Assembly (NCBI GenBank): GCA_958403395.1
Contig: CATXXF010000061.1
Location: 1 to 8,669, forward strand
Source: an uncultured Collinsella sp.
Lineage (GTDB): Bacteria > Actinomycetota > Coriobacteriia > Coriobacteriales > Coriobacteriaceae
DNA: 8,669 nt
Reading direction: 5' to 3'
The translations under genes were made by a program, and so were the position numbers. Position 1 is the stretch's first letter. Each line of letters starts with the position of its first letter. Below, one piece after another: positions 6,870 through 8,669 of the stretch. The notes beneath the pieces are model-generated. The model was not told where the DNA came from. It was given only the letters and a program-made list of their open reading frames with translations, and ran no database searches.

Positions 6870-7808
6870 ATGCTCGATCAGGCTTATTCTCGTCGTCAGT
6901 TCCTCGGCCTCGCTGGTGGTCTTGCCAGCATCGTCGGTCTCGGTCTCGTTGGTTGCGGCGGCTCCGGCGCATCCGACGCCGCCGACAAGGGTAGCGCCGC
7001 TGCTGCCGAGTCCGTCTCCGGCGAGGTGACCTACGACGGCGCCTCCTCGTTCCAGGCTCTCGTCGAGGCCGCTGCCGAGAAGTTCATGGATGCCAACCCG
7101 GACGTCTCCGTCTCCGGCTCGGGTAACGGTTCGGGCAAGGGCCTGACCGCTGTTGCCGCCGGCACCGTCACCATCGGCAACTCCGACGTCTTCGCCGAGA
7201 CCAAACTCGAGGCCGACCAGGTCAAGAAGCTCGTCGACCACGAGGTTGCCGTCGTGGGCATGGGCCCCGTCGTCTCCAAGAACGTGACGGTCGACGACCT
7301 GTCCCTCGAGCAGCTCAAGGGCATCTTCTCCGGCCAGATCACCAACTGGAAGGAGGTCGGCGGCGACGACGCCAAGATCGTCGTCCTCAACCGCAAGGCC
7401 GGCTCCGGTACTCGCGCCACCTTCGAGGCTGCCGTCTTTGGCGACGAGGCTGTCGACTTTAAGGGCGACGCCGAGCTCGACAAGTCCGGCGACGTCCAGA
7501 CTCAGATGGGCAGCACCGACAACGCCATCTCCTACCTCGACTTCTCGCACTTCGACGACTCCAAGTTCAACGCCATCAAGGTCGAGGGCGTGGAGCCCAA
7601 GAGCAAGAATGTCACCGACGGCTCCTTCAAGATCTGGGCGACCGAGCACATGTACTGTGCAAAGGACGCCGACGAGGCTACCAAGGCCTTCCTGGAGTTC
7701 ATGCTTTCCGACGACGTCCAGGGCAAGCTCGTCGAGGAGCAGGGCTTCATCCCCGTCTCTGCCATGAAGGTCGTCAAGGACGCCAGCGGCAAGGTCTCCG
7801 CTAAATAA
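6870..7808 (+). CDS. pstS: Phosphate ABC transporter substrate-binding lipoprotein PstS
   Basis: PstS captures inorganic phosphate outside the membrane and delivers it to the PstCAB transporter. The N-terminus has a twin-arginine motif, SRRQFLG (residues 7-13, R8-R9), then a hydrophobic stretch and a lipobox LVGC with C29 as the predicted acylated residue, so this looks like a Tat-exported lipoprotein. A low-complexity Gly/Ala/Ser linker (about 30-50) precedes the binding domain. The type II periplasmic-binding fold shows GSGNGSGKGL (82-91), GNSDVFAE (103-110), GIFSGQITNWKEVGG (151-165) and NRKAGSGTR (174-182), the classical phosphate-contact loop. GAAAGGA (6858-6864) upstream supports the start at ATG 6870 over the in-frame ATG at 6852. 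Codon use is strongly biased to C/G-ending codons, suggesting high expression. pstC begins 25 nt after the stop. Confidence 0.95.
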   Translation: MLDQAYSRRQFLGLAGGLASIVGLGLVGCGGSGASDAADKGSAAAAESVSGEVTYDGASSFQALVEAAAEKFMDANPDVSVSGSGNGSGKGLTAVAAGTVTIGNSDVFAETKLEADQVKKLVDHEVAVVGMGPVVSKNVTVDDLSLEQLKGIFSGQITNWKEVGGDDAKIVVLNRKAGSGTRATFEAAVFGDEAVDFKGDAELDKSGDVQTQMGSTDNAISYLDFSHFDDSKFNAIKVEGVEPKSKNVTDGSFKIWATEHMYCAKDADEATKAFLEFMLSDDVQGKLVEEQGFIPVSAMKVVKDASGKVSAK

Positions 7809-7833
7809 GTAGTCGCCCCCGGAAAGGTTTGCA

Positions 7834-7962
7834 ATGGCAAAACAGCTGCCAAAGCGCGACCTTGAGAACGTGGGCCTGTGCGTCACGGGCGCGTGCGTAG
7901 CGCTCGTGACGCTTGTCGTTTTCAAGACTTTAGTCTGCTGGCCGCGCAGCGGCCAGCTTTAA
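7834..7962 (+). pseudogene. pstC: pstC 5' fragment (phosphate permease subunit), truncated by IS200 insertion
   Basis: An ATG at 7834, 25 nt after pstS and 6 nt after AAAGG (7823-7827), opens a frame of 42 codons. Its first 29 or so residues (MAKQLPKRDLENVGLCVTGA onward) look like the cytoplasmic start and first half of transmembrane helix 1 of PstC, the channel-forming subunit of the PstSCAB phosphate transporter. After about codon 29 the frame enters the insertion element's left end and stops at TAA 7960. Position in the operon and the hydrophobic segment from about residue 13 support the identity; the fragment is too short for a decisive family match. The rest of pstC, with pstA, pstB and phoU, would be expected beyond the right edge of the window. 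If this is the only copy, high-affinity phosphate uptake is lost. Confidence 0.72.
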
Positions 7963-8005
7963 ACCACCCGCTACGCGGGTGGAGACAAACGGCTTTACAA
8001 AGCCG
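7925..8005 (+). promoter_or_regulatory. Left-end ladder of four hairpins upstream of tnpA
   Basis: Four stem-loops follow each other: AGACT/AGTCT (7925-7936), CTGGCCGC/GCGGCCAG (7938-7956), CCACCCGC/GCGGGTGG (7964-7982) and CGGCTTT/AAAGCCG (7990-8005). The last three are separated by exactly 7 nt each. In IS200 elements, left-end hairpins act both as transposase recognition sites and as barriers that stop read-through transcription and limit translation of the transposase. Which hairpin is the transposition site here is inferred from its likeness to the right-end hairpin (third of the four). Confidence 0.65.
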
Positions 8006-8069
8006 CCCCTCCGACCGATATTGACGATTGTTCAGGCCGTCAAGAATTCGAGTCGAAGGGGTGGTCGCC

Positions 8070-8528
8070 ATGGCCCAGAAGGCCTACAGCCTTTCCCACA
8101 CGAAGTGGATGTGCAAGTACCACATCGTGTTCACGCCGAAGTATAGGCGCAAAGTGATCTACAACCAAATCAGGAGCGACATAGGGGAGATCCTCAGGAA
8201 GCTGTGCGAGTACAAGGGGATCGAGATAATCGAGGGGCACCTGATGCCAGACCACGTGCACGTGCTGCTGGCGATCCCGCCGAAGTACAGCGTCGCGAGC
8301 GTCATGGGCTACCTGAAGGGGAAGAGCTCGCTGATGATATTCGACAGGCACGCCAACCTCAAGTACAAGTTCGGCAACAGGAAGTTCTGGGCGGAGGGCT
8401 ACTACGTGTCCACCGTCGGCCTGAACGAGGCGACGATCGCCAAGTACATCAGGGAGCAGGAGTCCCACGACATCGCGCTGGACAAGCTGAGCGTGAGGGA
8501 GTACGAGGACCCCTTCAAGAGGAGGTGA
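8070..8528 (+). CDS. tnpA: IS200-type Y1 HUH transposase TnpA
   Basis: This 152-aa single-domain transposase, the usual size for IS200, cuts and rejoins single-stranded ends through a 5'-phosphotyrosine intermediate. The HUH motif is H62-V-H64 inside GHLMPDHVHVLL (56-67), and the nucleophile is expected at Y126 in IAKYIREQE (123-131), with Q130 as the additional metal ligand. HIVFTPKYRRKV (18-29) is a strongly conserved N-terminal block. All catalytic residues are present, so it is probably active. AAGGGG (8056-8061) lies 8 nt before ATG 8070, which is preferred over an upstream TTG at 8028. Nine of ten arginines use AGG, while neighbouring genes mainly use CGC/CGT, a clear sign of foreign codon usage. 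Confidence 0.95.
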   Translation: MAQKAYSLSHTKWMCKYHIVFTPKYRRKVIYNQIRSDIGEILRKLCEYKGIEIIEGHLMPDHVHVLLAIPPKYSVASVMGYLKGKSSLMIFDRHANLKYKFGNRKFWAEGYYVSTVGLNEATIAKYIREQESHDIALDKLSVREYEDPFKRR

Positions 8529-8531
8529 TCC

Positions 8532-8663
8532 CGCCGGTTCGACCGGCGCGCCACGGGTCAAGATGCACTAGGCCTGGACGAAGTCCGGGCCCGCGCCTTT
8601 AGACGCGAGCCCGGGGCCCGTGGGTTATACCCTAAGAGCAAACCACCCTTTTTAAGGGTGGTT
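8532..8663 (+). ncRNA. Structured 3' region of the IS (right end; possible RNA scaffold)
   Basis: After the tnpA stop, about 135 nt is non-coding and highly structured. There is a hairpin CGCCGGT/ACCGGCG (8532-8548), a closing stem CCACGGG(8551-8557)/CCCGTGG(8617-8623), and inside it an 11-bp stem 8585-8595/8604-8614 with one mismatch and a loop containing TTTAG. A second hairpin, GCCTGGAC/GTCCGGGC (8572-8590 in part), shares a strand with the 11-bp stem, so the two exclude each other. The right-end hairpin at 8641-8663 finishes it. In related IS605-type elements the equivalent 3' region is transcribed as omega RNA for TnpB. Here no tnpB is present, so a transcript is only a possibility and the structures may serve transposition alone. 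Confidence 0.4.
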
Positions 8664-8669
8664 CTGATT

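Larger units (their letters stand above)
7921..8669 (+). mobile_element. IS200-type insertion sequence (IS200/IS605 superfamily, tnpA only)
   Basis: The element carries one Y1 transposase gene and no terminal inverted repeats of the DDE type. Instead, subterminal hairpins lie at both ends: left CCACCCGC(7964-7971)/GCGGGTGG(7975-7982) and right AACCACCCTT(8641-8650)/AAGGGTGGTT(8654-8663). Both are preceded by A residues and share AAACCACCC. Such hairpins are what Y1 transposases recognise as single-stranded DNA. The left boundary is placed near 7921 because pstC-like coding sequence ends about there and the TTTAG-containing palindrome AGACTTTAGTCT begins at 7925; it could be off by up to 40 nt. 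The right end is at or just beyond the window edge. No tnpB is present. Confidence 0.78.

Noticed and set aside
6756..7925. 389-codon open frame on the minus strand across pstS
   Set aside because: It is antisense to a confidently identified pstS with strongly biased codons; the Gly/Val/Asp/Leu-rich product is a mirror of that bias.

Overview
This is a high-GC bacterial chromosome segment. Gene content, GC-rich codon usage and the style of the intergenic repeats suggest a gut actinobacterium of the Coriobacteriia, most like Collinsella. That assignment is inference from protein resemblance and composition; no rRNA or marker gene is present to prove it.

Layout. Positions 1-362 are non-coding and hold nested inverted repeats plus the promoter of tgt (363-1502, tRNA-guanine transglycosylase). 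A structured 231-nt gap leads to a LOG/TIGR00730-family nucleotide phosphoribohydrolase (1734-2492). Next is a lower-GC toxin-antitoxin cassette, a RelB/DinJ-type antitoxin (2606-2905) and a YafQ-type RNase toxin (2908-3216). It is preceded by a perfect 17-bp-arm palindrome and followed by a second long inverted repeat. On the minus strand lies a DegV-family fatty-acid-binding protein (3309-4169), divergent from a HAD phosphatase (4326-4988). The phosphatase is followed in the same direction by an M20 Sapep/PepV-type dipeptidase (5044-6480). The 389-nt gap 6481-6869 is dense in structure: a roughly 100-nt imperfect hairpin, a rho-independent terminator, a copy of the motif seen near position 100, and a leader with alternative hairpins. 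It precedes pstS (6870-7808), encoding a Tat-exported phosphate-binding lipoprotein.

The window ends with pstC cut off after about 29 codons by an IS200-type insertion (tnpA 8070-8528) that has hairpins at both ends. The tandem pstS-pstC start is the classic beginning of a high-affinity phosphate ABC transporter operon, so the insertion should abolish or uncouple the transporter in this strain. Y1-transposase elements of this class can excise precisely as single strands, so the disruption could be reversible.

Most genes are ordinary housekeeping or metabolic functions. The noteworthy material is non-coding: the repeat families, the long hairpin after the dipeptidase, the pstS leader, and the IS 3' region, which folds like a structured RNA although no tnpB is present.
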